This document shows positions 48,969 to 60,290 of a DNA stretch of 64,000 nucleotides, piece by piece. The stretch lies in NCBI GenBank assembly GCA_023653785.1, contig JAMKCH010005340.1, positions 62,001 to 126,000 on the forward strand. Reading direction: 5' to 3'. The notes under the pieces are model-generated. The model did no database searches. It was not told the origin of the DNA and worked only from the letters and a program-made list of their open reading frames with translations. Each line of letters begins with the position of its first letter. Within the stretch, counting starts at the first letter, position 1. Origin of the DNA: Ophioderma brevispina (Eukaryota > Echinodermata > Ophiuroidea > Amphilepidida > Ophiodermatidae). The position numbers were made by a program, and so were the translations under genes.

Positions 48969-49439
48969 TAATTAATTTTTTGATTGAAACTATATAGTCG
49001 TTATTTTGTGTTTCTATTTTTTTTTAAATGCCATGTAACTTAAGCTGTGCTTGTACGCACAAGAGGGAGAGTTAGCCAGCAGGAGCTAAAAGGAGCAAAA
49101 AAAGAGGAAGAGATAGAGCGGGGTGGGGAGAAGAGAAGAGGGAGGATGGGGAGGTCAAGAGAGATATATCATCAATGAAGAAACTACAACCAGTATCATG
49201 ATCATACGAGCGTATGCCCGCTATATTATCCTAGTCATTCATTATTATTCATTTATTCATATATTTATGAAGAAAAGTTGTACTTATTGGAATTTCATTT
49301 ATATATTCATTATATTCGGTTCGTAAACTTCTACAACAGCAAGCGAATACTTTTGTGGCATTTTAAGGGTGCACCTTTAAGCTTAAATTGCTCCCATCAT
49401 ATTGTTATAATGATTGTATATATTTGTATGTTTTTAATT
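48969..49439. other. Unassigned sequence, partly purine-rich
   Basis: 49080-49160 is rich in GA words. No gene is recognised. Confidence 0.4.
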
Positions 49440-49973
49440 AAAGCAATAATAGCACATTTTTTTGAAGAGCGCCCCAATTTTTCAAAAAAATTGAGATTTT
49501 TACACGGTTTGCATTGGTAACTGGTTAGTAAACTATACCTGTGAATGGTTAAGTTCGAAAATGTCTGTGTCTCACAAACGAAGGAATTTTGTAATTAGAA
49601 TAATTATTATCGGAGATCTCCGATAATAATTCAACGGCTGCTGGAAACGGCCTCCAATGTGAAATACGCTTATCCATTAGTTGTTTTATTGGTTCAGGCA
49701 AGTCAAGTTAGAGGTTATTTTCTCGAGGTGGCACTATTTCATCATGGACGGACATAAACGTAGCATTTCCAGTCCTAGCCGTGAAGGGAGAATCAAATCT
49801 GTCAAGGAAATCCAATTCTAATTACAAAATCGCTTATTTTATGATAAATACGCATTTGTATAGCATTCTCGTTCACATGTATAGTTTCTTACACAATTAC
49901 CAACGTAACTGTGCCAAAATATCAAATTTTGAAAATTGGGGGCGCTCTTCAAAAAATGTGCCATTATTGCTTT
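49440..49973. mobile_element. ~535-bp inverted-repeat element G
   Basis: The left end 'TTAAAGCAATAATAGCACA', followed by 'TTTTTTTGAAGAGCGCCCC', is the inverse of the right end 'GGGGGCGCTCTTCAAAAAA' and 'TGTGCCATTATTGCTTTAA', over about 70 bp. The right ~165 bp recurs at 20106-20265. Inside, 49602-49631 is a perfect 30-bp palindrome centred on AGATCT. No transposase frame is present. Confidence 0.75.
49602..49631. repeat. Perfect 30-bp palindrome
   Basis: Each half reads AATTATTATCGGAGA from its outer end, with no spacer. It lies within element G. Confidence 0.95.
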
Positions 49974-50395
49974 AAATGATGGCGAATAAATCTGATTTAA
50001 CTTTCTTTTGCGGACAATACTGATGTGTCAGAAACCCGGTCAGAAACTGGTCTTCACAATTCATGCAACAAAGCTACGGGTGATATATGAACGAGGATTT
50101 GTGTTTTGGATTGTTATCCATCATCTTTTGTTTAATTGCACACACTTATTATTGTTGAGATTAATCGGTGCAGACAAGTGACATTTTGAAAGTGCATCCA
50201 ATTGTAATTAAATGGACATCCTCTCATCCGTGTCATCTTCATTACATTATTCGCATCCGTAATATCCTATGGTTTTGCTATCACGATAATTATGATGAAA
50301 TTGACAGATATAGAGCTTATCAATCGTCGCTGAAAACAGCTCAACAAAAATGATAATACAAAATGTCGCGCCGATGATGGCTTTGGTGACGATGC
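49974..50395. other. Unassigned sequence
   Basis: No gene is recognised. Confidence 0.4.
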
Positions 50396-51005
50396 AGGTG
50401 TTGGTTCATGGTGGTGATCCTGGTATCAATGCTGGTTGTCGTGTTGGTGGAGGAGGTAGTGGTGGTGGTGGGTGGTGGTGGCGGGGATGGTGGCAATGGT
50501 GGTGGGTTGGTGTTGCTGGTGGTGGTGACGACGACGACGATGACGATGATGGTGATGATGAGATGAGGAGGAGGAGGAGAAGGAGGAGGAGGTGGAGGAG
50601 GACGATGACGACGACGACAACGATGGTGATGATGAGGATGATGATGAGGATGATGATGATGAGGAGGAGGATGGTGATGATGAGGAGGAGGAGGAGGAGG
50701 ATGGTGATGATGATGAGATGAGGAGGAGGAGCCTCGGGAGGATGGTGAGGAGGAGGAGGATGTGATGATGATGATGATGAGGAGGAGGATTGTGGTGATG
50801 ATGATGATGAGGAGGAGGAGGAGGATGGTGATGATGATGATGATGAGGAGGAGGAGCCTCGGGAGGATGGTGGTTGAAGGAGGAGGAGGATGGTGATGTG
50901 ATGATGAGGAGGAGGATTGTGGTGATGATGATGATGATGAGGAGGAGGAGGCGGATGGTGATGATGAGGAGGAGGAGGATGGTGATGATGAGTAGGAGGA
51001 GGGAC
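50396..51005. repeat. GGT/GAT/GAG purine-rich tract with ~125-bp higher-order unit
   Basis: About 600 bp of GGT, GAC, GAT and GAG triplets on the plus strand. The rare word GCCTCGGGAG occurs at 50731 and again at 50856 in the same context, showing a ~125-bp higher-order duplication. All three minus-strand frames are open for 195-228 codons (His/Pro/Ser/Ile runs). That is what a triplet repeat gives and not evidence of a protein. Confidence 0.95.
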
Positions 51006-52076
51006 AATGACAAGGTCGACTTCCCACACCTACTTTCTTATGATTAAACTACATACATAGGCAGTAAATTATATCTTACGTATTCAGCATAGTACGAGAT
51101 AAACGTGGGATAGATCAAGACATGATCAAACCAGAATAAAACTTATTCTTGTCTCGTCGTTTTCGCTGACTGATGAGCTCCATTTCTGTCAACTGGCCCA
51201 TTTTTGACATCCAGTGAACTTGCTCAAGTACACATCAAATAAAGCGAGTGCCAGCGCAAAATTAGGTCCGCGATGAGTTATCTCTATGCATTAATACACC
51301 CCATGCCATAGGGAAGCTTTACAGTAGCCACAAGGCCGTGTATATTTAACCCCTTAATTTACATAATTAACTTGATCAAAACGTGACTAGCTTACAGATC
51401 AATGACCTTGTTAGTTCATCAAATTTTATCATTTCTATACATCAATATCTACTGACCTTTTTATTAAATGATATTGTTTTTTTACGTCAACCCCTTAAAG
51501 CTTGACTATAGAAGCTTGGCATTTGAAAAACAAAAACAAAGGTGAATGGACGTAAACATTACTAAAAATTCAATTAAACCTAAAAGCGAAAGTTTAATGT
51601 ATACACAAGTCAACGTCAAATGATTTAGACATAAACGATGATTTGAAAATAAAGTCAAAGCCAACACAGAATCTGTTTTGAAAAGCAAGAAAACCAAGTA
51701 AGCAAAAATATTAAGAAATTTATGAAAGGAACACAATTTCAAAATTAATCTAAAGTTAGCAATGTCTGTTTTGAAAAGGCAATAAGAGATAATATTAAAT
51801 ATAAAAATTAAAAACAAGAGGGGAATAATACAGAAAGAAAGGTAAAAAACATCGTGGAGACTGGAGACAAAATTCAAAACCAAAATAAAGAGATGAAAAT
51901 CAGAACTTCGCCTGAATTTAGCAAAAACATCGAATTTAAGAGAAAGGCAATAAATAAAACTGCATGTTTACTACAAACCCTCGCCTCGCGCGTACGCACC
52001 CATTCACTCGCTTATACGTACATGACACACGATTGCACGATCAACACTTATGCTGTTTCATACAGGCAGCCCGCAC
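51006..52076. other. Unassigned AT-rich sequence
   Basis: A 125-codon minus-strand frame at 51506-51883 is Phe/Leu/Ser-rich, as expected from A/T-rich DNA, and is not recognised. Confidence 0.4.
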
Positions 52077-52221
52077 ACACACGCACACAAACAAACAAAC
52101 ACAATTACACACACACACACACACACACCCACGCACACGCACACACACACACACCGTCATGTGTACTAGTCCATTATCACACAAAAATACGCACGCACGC
52201 ACGCACACACACACACACAGA
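52077..52221. repeat. (CA)n microsatellite cluster
   Basis: Several CA/CG dinucleotide runs are separated by short unique sequence. Frames across it are artefacts. Confidence 0.95.
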
Positions 52222-53063
52222 CTCAAATGTCAAGTGGTTGTGTGACTTTCACAAAAACATATTTTTATATGTTTTTATATGATTTTAAGTACAAACGCAC
52301 TTAGTGTGTTTTTCACATACTGCTTCTGCAAGTTCTGTGTTTTTGTTTGTGTGACTTTTGTAAAACCACAAATGCTGTCTATGTACCCCCTTTCCCCCGT
52401 ATAGTGAACTATGCATGGTGACTAGATACACAAAAAGATAAGTTTGTACAAAAAAGGCACAAAGTTCATCACAGTAAATACACGCATAAACGCACGGCTA
52501 TCATTTTCTTCAATTCAAATAACACTTAATGTTACTAATAATACCAGCTTTGTATTATATGATGAGCTGATATGCATGAACACTCACTTCCCTGGGGCTA
52601 AGTTCAAAGCACTATACGCTGCAATATTTTCATCTCTTGACGAGAGTTAACTTTGAGCCTAATGGGTTTATAATGCAAGTTCCTTTTTGCAAATTTCTTC
52701 GAACGTCTGGAATAAAATTAATATATTTAAAGGAAGTCCAAAATACCATTTTATGCGGCTTATGTTAGTGTAGTGAGTATCGATTTATCAAACGTAGGAA
52801 ATTTAAGTTCTGAAATTATTACACAAAACATTTGAGCCCAACACAACATTCAAAATAATTTGTAAATTTAATTGCAACCGGATCACAATTCAATATTTGC
52901 GAAACTGTCACGATACCAATTGATTTGACATTGCCGAAGAATTATCATCACGTCAGCTCAGAAAATGTAACTGGTTTAATGTGGCGATTCTAGATGGCAA
53001 ATGACTTGACAGTTTTCCCTTTTTCATGCATAGCAACAGAGTATTCGGTCTTAGTGCCTACTA
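52222..53063. other. Unassigned sequence
   Basis: No gene is recognised. Confidence 0.4.
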
Positions 53064-53420
53064 TTAAAGGTGCAACGAGAGATTTTGAGGCCGCAGATAT
53101 TGTATCATAGTTATAATTTCATATAGATTATACACTCAATAGATTTCTTACCTTTTATTTGGCTACAGAAATGTCTTAAAAGAGAGAAAAATGTGATTTT
53201 GATTTGCTTAAAATTCAATACAAAACATAGGCTGAATTTTGTATTTGCTCCTATACGAAATTATATAGAAATTTCACAATTTTTGTAACAATGAAACATT
53301 TCTCAGCTTAATCCTTTCAGATCGTTATAATTTTGATTGAAAGCTTTGCATCAGAAAAAAACAGTACTTTTGATTTTTTTAGGGACACCTGATATGTGAA
53401 ACCTCTCGTTGCATCTTTAA
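53064..53420 (+). mobile_element. TTAA-bounded MITE, copy 2 (complete)
   Basis: The 357-bp element has inverted ends TTAAAGGTGCAACGAGAG and, at the right, CCTCTCGTTGCATCTTTAA. The outermost TTAA on each side (53064-53067 and 53417-53420) could be the duplicated target, as in piggyBac-type transposition; that assignment is inference. Copies at 36307 and 61660 share the body. No transposase is encoded. Confidence 0.88.
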
Positions 53421-53429
53421 CGTTAATAA

Positions 53430-54130
53430 AAAAATACAAGCAAAAGAGTGGGCTTCTTACTTCGAAATTGGCAAACATAAATATAATATTTGACACCCAC
53501 AAATAAATAGGTGAGAAAGTTATAAATCCTTAAAAACCCCAAACATTTTCCCAAAGTTTGTAATAGAGAAATCAATGTCATGTTTATCCTGAATGATGCT
53601 GACAAGATCATCCGAAATAGGCTTTACATAATCACATTCACCAAAATGAACTTTGTTTCAGGGATTTTTTTACGGAAGTCACAAAGTTGGGAATCCTTAC
53701 GATTTATTTTAAAAAGAAAATCATTCAATACAATTGCCATATGGAAAACCTTAAAAAGAGCGGAGTTTTGTATCAATTGAACATTTAAAATTGAGTGATT
53801 TTTTTCAGTTAATGTCCTCAGGGTCATCATCAATAACATCAACATTAACAGCACTTTCTCAAAATTCATTACGACTCTCAGGAATACACGTCTCTGTCAA
53901 ATAGAATATGTAAATTCAGGGACCTTTGGAACTTTAACAAGTTGAGTAGAGATCCTAAATTATCTGTATGAGATCCCTGCAATTACGAGCTGGGATAAAT
54001 TTCATAAGAAATTTAATGTCCTCATGTCTTTGCAAAATTCCATGCCAAAGTCAAACATCAATTCTTCAAAAAGCCTACTTTCAGGGAGAGGTGCTAGGTG
54101 CAGGGTTTAAAAGATCACACCGATCCTCAT
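53430..54130 (-). mobile_element. LINE C-terminal fragment
   Basis: The minus strand reads '...IQNSALFKVFHM', 'LNDFLFKINRKDSQLCDF', 'KKIPET', then a decayed 'W..L' and 'FVGVKYYIY.C' region near 53450-53520. This order (a hydrophobic 'FLFKI' helix, then a Cys-rich knuckle with 'PET', then a hydrophobic tail) is the usual C-terminus of LINE ORF2 proteins. It carries frameshifts. The reverse transcriptase core is not recognisable upstream (54130-54500). This family differs from the two jockey-like copies nearby. Confidence 0.6.
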
Positions 54131-54699
54131 AACAAATGTATTTCTTTATAGTTTCACATCATTGTTGACAATTGCTGGAGCTTACTGGTGAACATAATGA
54201 TAGATGTATGTGCATCAAGAGCATTCAATGGAGTCCTTATCATCATGAGACAAATGACCTCTTTGAATTGAACGTTTCAATCATACCATTAATAAGCACA
54301 GAAAATGCAAAAGGATACTGTACTTGGTTGAAATACCTGAGAAACACAATTTGCTATAAACAATTCAGATTCCCATACTTCTATTTCTGTCATGTAGGTC
54401 AATAAAATCCGGTTCTTCCCGGAAAGTTTCGCAGGTATGTTTTTGTTTGTTTGCTTTTTTGAGGAAGTTAACCCCAAAGTGCAGCAAGATGGCACCGTGT
54501 TATGAACTTTTAATGGTTCTTCATGTTGTTGACTTATTAAAGGTTCATATAAACGAGTTTAAGGATCTACGAGCATACAGAGATTATATTTATTTATCTT
54601 ACTTCATCATGTTTATAGTCATGTTTTATCAAACATAGAATTATCAATTTGGACAGATAACTCAAATTTTGGTGCAAATTAGCCATAATGAATGTGCTA
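54131..54699. other. Unassigned sequence, possibly more LINE debris
   Basis: Frames on both strands are short. A decayed minus-strand continuation of the neighbouring LINE is possible but no motif is clear. Confidence 0.3.
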
Positions 54700-55610
54700 A
54701 ACAGCTGTGGAACTCCATTTTACTATGTTTGAAGCTGATCCTTTCTCAGCTAAAACAACTACTAAAGGTGAGGAAGTGTCGAAGAGGATCTCCCAGAAGC
54801 AGATCAAAACATGGCATACCTTAATTGAATCCACGGATATGACCCATAACAGCAAGAAAGCATGGTCTACTATTCGAAAGCTTCGAGGGATTCCAACAGA
54901 ACCGCCACAGCAGCCAAATGTGACACCCAACCAAGTCGCCCCCAACTGGTTTTGAATGCTAAGAGCAGCAAGAAGTCTAAGAAGATCAAACCAGACAGTA
55001 TAAGAGGTATAGTGGAGACCCTGGTTTCACTCGCCCCTGCACAAACTGGAAATCAGTATTGCTAAATTTCAACCAGGAAAAGCAGTAGGCCTTGACAACA
55101 TCTCAACTGAGCAGCTGAAAAACTTCGGCCCAGTAGCAAAAAATGGCTTCTACGTAACCGTGAAGCCAAACGTCAGCTTAAAGTAACTTGGTCTGTAACA
55201 CCTCTGGAGCCTGCGGTTAACCTGTCTACCTAGGAGTTACCTTGGACGCACTCTCTCTTATAAATAATATTAAAAGACGAGAGCATCAGTAACTATGTTC
55301 ACGCATAGCATCTTGTACAAGTATTTGCACAAGATGTGGTTGTCTCGCCCATACCCAAAGATCGACGAACACTGACCATATGCTAATAATGTGCAGCAGC
55401 CCGACATTGCACCCATCTCCTGGCTGGATCTTTTTTGAGAACCCTGTGTTTGGACACGATACGAAAGACAGATACAAATAAAAGAACAGAAATATGTGCA
55501 GAGTATGCCTGCCCTGTGAAAGATCAACCCATGCCAAGAAGCTTGATCCAGCTTTAAATCCTTCTGTCGACTATCACAGGATGTCTTCGTACATCGTTCG
55601 TGCGTGGCAA
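54700..55610 (+). mobile_element. Jockey-like LINE fragment with RT core deleted
   Basis: Plus-strand frames give the linker before the RT domain ('DMTHNSKKAWSTIRKLRG', 'PNVTPNQVA', 'KSSKKSKKIK') and the RT start ('FQPGKAVGLDNISTEQLKNF', near 55070-55130). They then jump directly to the region after the YADD motif ('REAKRQLKVTW', 'YLGVTLDALSL', near 55160-55260) and end with 'ERSTHAKKLDPALNPS' near 55530-55570. The catalytic core is therefore missing by internal deletion. Several frameshifts and stops remain. The fragment ends where the minus-strand copy also ends. Confidence 0.8.
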
Positions 55611-55619
55611 GTCGCCAAC

Positions 55620-58600
55620 ATCACAGTGGAAGATCCGTCCTTTAAACCCAGCTGATAGTTTCATCATCCAGGTTGATCACGCCCGGAATTCCTCTTGGGG
55701 ACTTGTATACCTCACTGTCATCTATGTTGTGTGGCCTACTGCGTTTGTGGCTCTCCACAAATCGCAGTTTGGTGAAAGTTCAACTCCGATCTTGTGAAGG
55801 AAATTCTTTGTACTACCAACGCCAGTTCTGATTCTGTTGAGGTTGACCCACACTTTCCTATCAAGTCCTCACAGCCTTTGGGCTTGGTATATGGGCTGTC
55901 CACAAACTGCTCCAGGCCCAAAGTAGAGGACGACCATTGCTCATACCATTGTGATTGATCCAGGATGATGTGATAGGGATACTGGTGACTGCAGTGTCAG
56001 GATTGGGTGAGCAAAGTGATTTCCCGTGGAATTGTTCTTTGATCCTCAAAGGGTTTTGGTGGAGGGATTAGGCACCAGGTTCATCACCTTTCTTGTCGAG
56101 CTTGATCGTCTGAAGGTTCCTCCTAAGGTTTGCAGGAGCATGCCAGACAGGATGGAAAGATATTCTACAAGCGTCGCCAAAAGGCAACCACCTAACGTCT
56201 CATTGCATCTTCAGCAACGACATCAATCTTGCTGCATGTACACTGGTGACTCCACACTGGTGCCCAGCAGTCAGCAGTGGAGTATGCCCGGCAACAGTGA
56301 TTTATGTAAGGTGTCAAAAAAGAACGCACCCCATCCAGTTCCCTACTGTTAAGCTGAGCCTCGCGCCGAGCTGAAGGGGACGAGTAACACGGGGAGGTGA
56401 GGCAGAAATGTCAGAGCGTCGACACGGAGGTCACCAGTGAGATGCGAGGCGTGACACAAAAACAAAACATGACGACGTCTGGCTTGTGCACACGCACGGT
56501 GCCATTCTGGTGGTCACATAGGGGTTTGATTGAAAGCGACCGGCGGTCCAATGTGGACGCCAAAGGTACTTGGGTGTTGGGTCATGTGACAGCATTTTGT
56601 TCCCTCCCTTCCATCTAGAGTGATGTTTTATTCTCTCTTTGCGTATCGATTTGCAAGGTGGAACACAGAGCTGACGGTCTTGGGTTGGCTGATTTTCAAG
56701 TGCATCGGTGGAAATTGGCTTAAGTGATTAGGTCTTCTGCAACACTGTTTCTAAGGACTTCAAAGGAGTAGCATGCTATTCCAAGTGCCGTGCGTCTGCA
56801 TAGGAGTATACGCAACAATCTCCCTTTGGCATACCTGAGCGTAGATGTTGAAGAGACTTGGGGGCCAGGACAGAACCTTGTGGGCCACCATTCCGAAGTT
56901 TCGCTTTACTGCTTTGCCCATTTGATATCTCCAGGGAAACGAAGATCTGTCTTGGATGACAGCATAATGAACTTGACAAAAGCTTGACATCAGGGAAATT
57001 TTGAGTAGCTAGAAGGTAGAGCCTCCGATGCCAGACTGTATCGAACGCAGCAGTTAGGTCTATAAAGACTGTTCCAAACTTCTGTTTCTGGAATGCTGGT
57101 CTCGATGCATTACTATCCTTGCATCTGGAATCAGTTTGATTTCCCTCGAAATCCAGCTTGGGTGCGGGGTAAAATTGCCTCGACCGTATCACATTGACTC
57201 CTGCCGAGTATCAGTTGGCTCCCCCCCCAGCAGCCTTATAGATGTGAGATAGTAAAACGAGATGGGTCTGTAAACTAATCTGGGGGTCATTTGCGGTTTC
57301 TTGGGCTTCAGGATTGCAATGACCTTTGAAGTCATTCCATCTGGAGGGAATAGTTTGACGTTCCCATGCAAGTAGAAATGCAGAGTTGAGCCATCGAGGG
57401 GGTGACAGTCTTCGGGTGGCCATATTCCCTTCAAGAATTCTGGTTAAAATGGAGCGTACCCATTGGCCCAGGAGCTTCCCAATTCTTGAGAACTTTAATT
57501 GGTTCGGTGATCTCATCGTAGGTGTATGGTTGGGACATGGGCTTGACAGTGGGAAGGTTTGTAGAAGCTTTTTAATCTCTGCATTAACAGCACGAGAGTG
57601 GCTTTCGCCTGTGGGAGTGTGAGTCCCTTTGGCCACTTTCCATTGTTGATAAGTAACTGAAGGTGGAGTTTTGCAGAGAAGGAACTTAGCTGGACCGCTA
57701 CGCCCGGTGAGTTGTGTGATGGTGTTCCAGGCCTTGCGGCTTGAGTGCGTAAAGTTGATATTGCGGATATCTCCTCCTCCCTTCTGGTGCGGCTCTTTTG
57801 GCCAAGCAGATCCAGTATCTGGTTGCCCTTTGCTATTCTCTCAGTAATCGCAGTTGGAATTACAATACACTTTGTATAACTCGTCACATTCCTTGTCCCA
57901 AGGTGTAGGGATTCATCCTTTCTACTCTTGGAATGGAATGTTTTACTGCTTGGTGGAGCATGGAGCAGAAGTCCATACATATGGCAAAATCGTGATGTTG
58001 GATGAAGCCGGGTCCACTGGCAGCGTGGATGACAGTTTCGCTGGTGAGTTTTTGAACTTGGCCAGTTTGGCTTTCCTGAAATTCATCTCTTTCTGTAGAG
58101 GCTGGAGATCGGGACCCTGATGTCACTGGTGACCAGATGGGGCAATGACCTGATCTAGGAAATCTTGGGAGGACCGTTCTAGAACAGCGGGATCGAATGT
58201 CGCTGGTGACTGTTGACAGGTCGGGACGGGTCCACGTCCCATGACTGCTTGAATAGAAAGTAGGTGGAATTACTATCAAACAGCATTGGAGGTCTTGGGC
58301 TTCAGTCCATTCAAGAGCCGCTTTGCCATATCTGTCAAATGTTGGAGTATCCCCCCTGCTGTAGTTTCTACAGTTGAAGTCTCCGCAGACGAAGGAGCTC
58401 CGCTGAATACTGAAGGAATAGAAGTCTGCCTCAGCTGGTGTTGGCTTGTAGATGTTGTTGAAGGGGTTCCCATGCTTCAACTGTTATCCACTGGATTGGC
58501 AAATTCATTAAGATTGCAGGGTTGATCTCCCTCAGCTTTATGCCTTGCTTTCACAATAGGAAGCGATCCCATGCTTGTTTGGTGGGAAATGAAGCAATAA

Positions 58601-58770
58601 GTTCCCCCCCCCCCCCCAATTAAAACCCCTTCATAATTTGCAGTTCTCTCAGATTCGCTAAGTGAGTTTCCTTGGAGAGGAATATATTCACCCGTTTCTC
58701 CCTGAGAGCTGTAGGATGATGTCACGCTTAGCATGGGTGAGCCCCTCAACGTTCCGCTTGCAGGATACAG
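55620..58770 (-). mobile_element. Jockey-like LINE ORF2, nearly full length, many frameshifts
   Basis: Minus-strand frames give, in order: endonuclease start 'NVEGLTHAKRDIILQL' near 58700-58765, 'FISHQTSMG' near 58560, 'GDFNCR' near 58370-58388, 'TFYSSSHGTWTRPDLS' near 58210-58260, an RT start with 'VIAILKPKK' near 57300-57340, 'FIDLTAAFDTVWHRRL' near 57021-57075, 'NGGPQGSVLAP' near 56859-56895, 'YSYADA' near 56791-56812 where YADD is expected, 'KYLG' near 56570, 'LNRIRTGVG' near 55818-55846 with a Cys/His knuckle, and 'NLDDETISW' near 55651-55673. The length matches a ~1000-residue ORF2. It is inactive: the second catalytic Asp is replaced and the frame is broken repeatedly. Confidence 0.88.
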
Positions 58771-59288
58771 ACTCTGGTGCTTGCCATAAGGAAGTTCCTC
58801 TGTGAGTACCTCAGCCGCCTAGAATTGATGGTGGGTCTTCAAGCTGGTCACAGTGGTGTTTTAAAACACGAAGTTTGGACTAATTGTTGAATTAGTTACC
58901 CCAACAGGTGGCTAACACTCCAACTGGAGAACATGCTCCTACAGCGAATTTTGCTTCCACCAGAAATCCGTCGAAGTAAATAAAGAGCATGCAAGACGTA
59001 GCTGCGAAGTAAATGTAAAGTACCCTTTGCTGACAGAAACCTGCTGCTAACCGCTTAATCAATATAGAGTTTCTTAAGCAAGTTCCACCCCTTCGAGCTT
59101 CAATTAGGAGCCTCTAAGGAGTTAAAGAGAGTCGCCTTGAGGAAGACAGACCTGCTATCAACCAAGTAACTCTATTGGTATGAGCCAGGTATCATCTCCA
59201 CCCTGGACTGAGCTGACTCCTCATGGGTGATGGCGGATGTCTCAACAGATTGAGAACCTGGTAAAGCAGATATAGTCCGCAGGATCCA
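58771..59288. other. Possible 5' part of the minus-strand LINE
   Basis: This lies directly upstream of ORF2 on the minus strand and could hold a 5' UTR or a decayed ORF1, but no gag-like motif is visible. Confidence 0.35.
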
Positions 59289-59427
59289 CAGTCCGGGGCT
59301 CCATAGACGAATAACGGAATAAAGCGTGAAACTATGTTGCGGGGGGGGGAAGAGTCAATTGAATCGATTGCCCTATTGTTTCACCTTCACCATTAGCTTT
59401 TCCCTGACTATGAGTCCCCGGACCATA
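59289..59427 (+). mobile_element. Inverted-ended repeat F, copy 2
   Basis: The ends 'CAGTCCGGGGCTCC' and 'GAGTCCCCGGACCAT' are inverted. The body 'ccatagacga', 'ggaataaagcgtgaaacta' and 'gaagagtcaattgaatcgat' matches the copies at 44790 and 61456. An internal G run of about 10 disrupts it. Confidence 0.75.
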
Positions 59428-59544
59428 TTACTCTACTCTACAACCCGAATCGGCCGATCTAAGGTTTCCCTACAAACTATGGGGCTACCTGGAAGCAGAT
59501 AAGTGTTGGTTCAGTACCACAGGGAGTGGAATTCTGTTGGTCTG

Positions 59545-59715
59545 GCCCACGGGGAGAAGCGGAATTCCATTTTATTAATAGTTCTTATACAAGTCAATCC
59601 ACAATTTTTTAGTACCCGAATTAAATCCCATCAAGTGGCCCCGCCGGGACTCGAACTCGGGACCGCCTGCATCAAAGGCGAATACCCTATAACCCGTGGG
59701 CCACGCTCTTCTCCC
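59545..59715 (-). mobile_element. tRNA-derived SINE
   Basis: The minus strand from 59712 to 59636 reads like a tRNA. It has an A-box 'TGGCCCACGGG', an anticodon arm 'CGCCT-TTGATGC-AGGCG' (anticodon position GAT) and a T-arm with B box 'GAGTTCGAGTCCC'. The 5' acceptor strand ('AAGAGCG') does not pair with the 3' strand, so this is a SINE head, not a working tRNA. The body continues to about 59545 without tRNA similarity. Confidence 0.7.
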
Positions 59716-59825
59716 ACCTGAGTTATTTGAGACCTCTGTGTTTGGGCAACCGATACTCAGAAGGTAGGTCCCATTTGAAACGGGACCTGAAATGAATGCA
59801 AAAGCAAAATAGTTGTAACCTATTG
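59716..59825. other. Unassigned spacer
   Basis: Nothing specific was seen here. Confidence 0.4.
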
Positions 59826-60290
59826 AGGTGATTATTTATTATTCGATTACCTCTACGCCATTATTCACAGCGCGCTCTTTGTTGGTTGTTTCTGCCCATT
59901 ATTCTGCATAATGGGTCGCGATGACGCCTAATGCGTGATGCAAAGCGCGCATTCTTTTTAGTAGGCGCGTGCCACCGCACTATAAGCGCACATGCTAACA
60001 TTGACGCGGAGAAGACAAAGCTCGTGCTCTAAAGACGTAACACAATGGGGTTTACTTTTTTAGTCAGAAATGGCAGTTTTTTTCTGGTATTAATTTTACT
60101 TATCAATACGGTAATAGAATGAAATAAGGTGCGATGTTCATGTTTAATGTCGAATAATGTGTCCTCCGGCAGTAAACTTTAAAAATGGGCTCGGCTTCTC
60201 CTCGCCATTATTCATGTTTTTACTTGCCTCGGACACATTATTCCTTCACATAACCATGAACATCTTACCCTTTATTTCTTAATTCCTATT
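59826..60290 (+). repeat. Tandem duplication H, unit 1
   Basis: The ~465-bp unit is shared with 60291-60780. Landmarks: 'cgcgctcttt', 'ggttgttt.ctgcccattatt', 'ataagcgcaca.gctaacatt', 'acgcggaga', 'gaataatgtgtcctc', 'catgtttttac', 'ctcggacacattattc' and 'taccctttatttcttaat'. The unit contains internal inverted repeats: GAATAATGTGTCC against GGACACATTATTC, and CCCATTAT against ATAATGGG. Confidence 0.85.

Noticed and set aside
50341..51029. Three overlapping minus-strand frames of 195-228 codons
   Set aside because: They are open in all three frames because the DNA is a triplet repeat; His/Pro/Ser/Ile runs with no domain.
51854..52282. 142-codon plus-strand His/Thr-rich frame
   Set aside because: Most of it is translated CA microsatellite.
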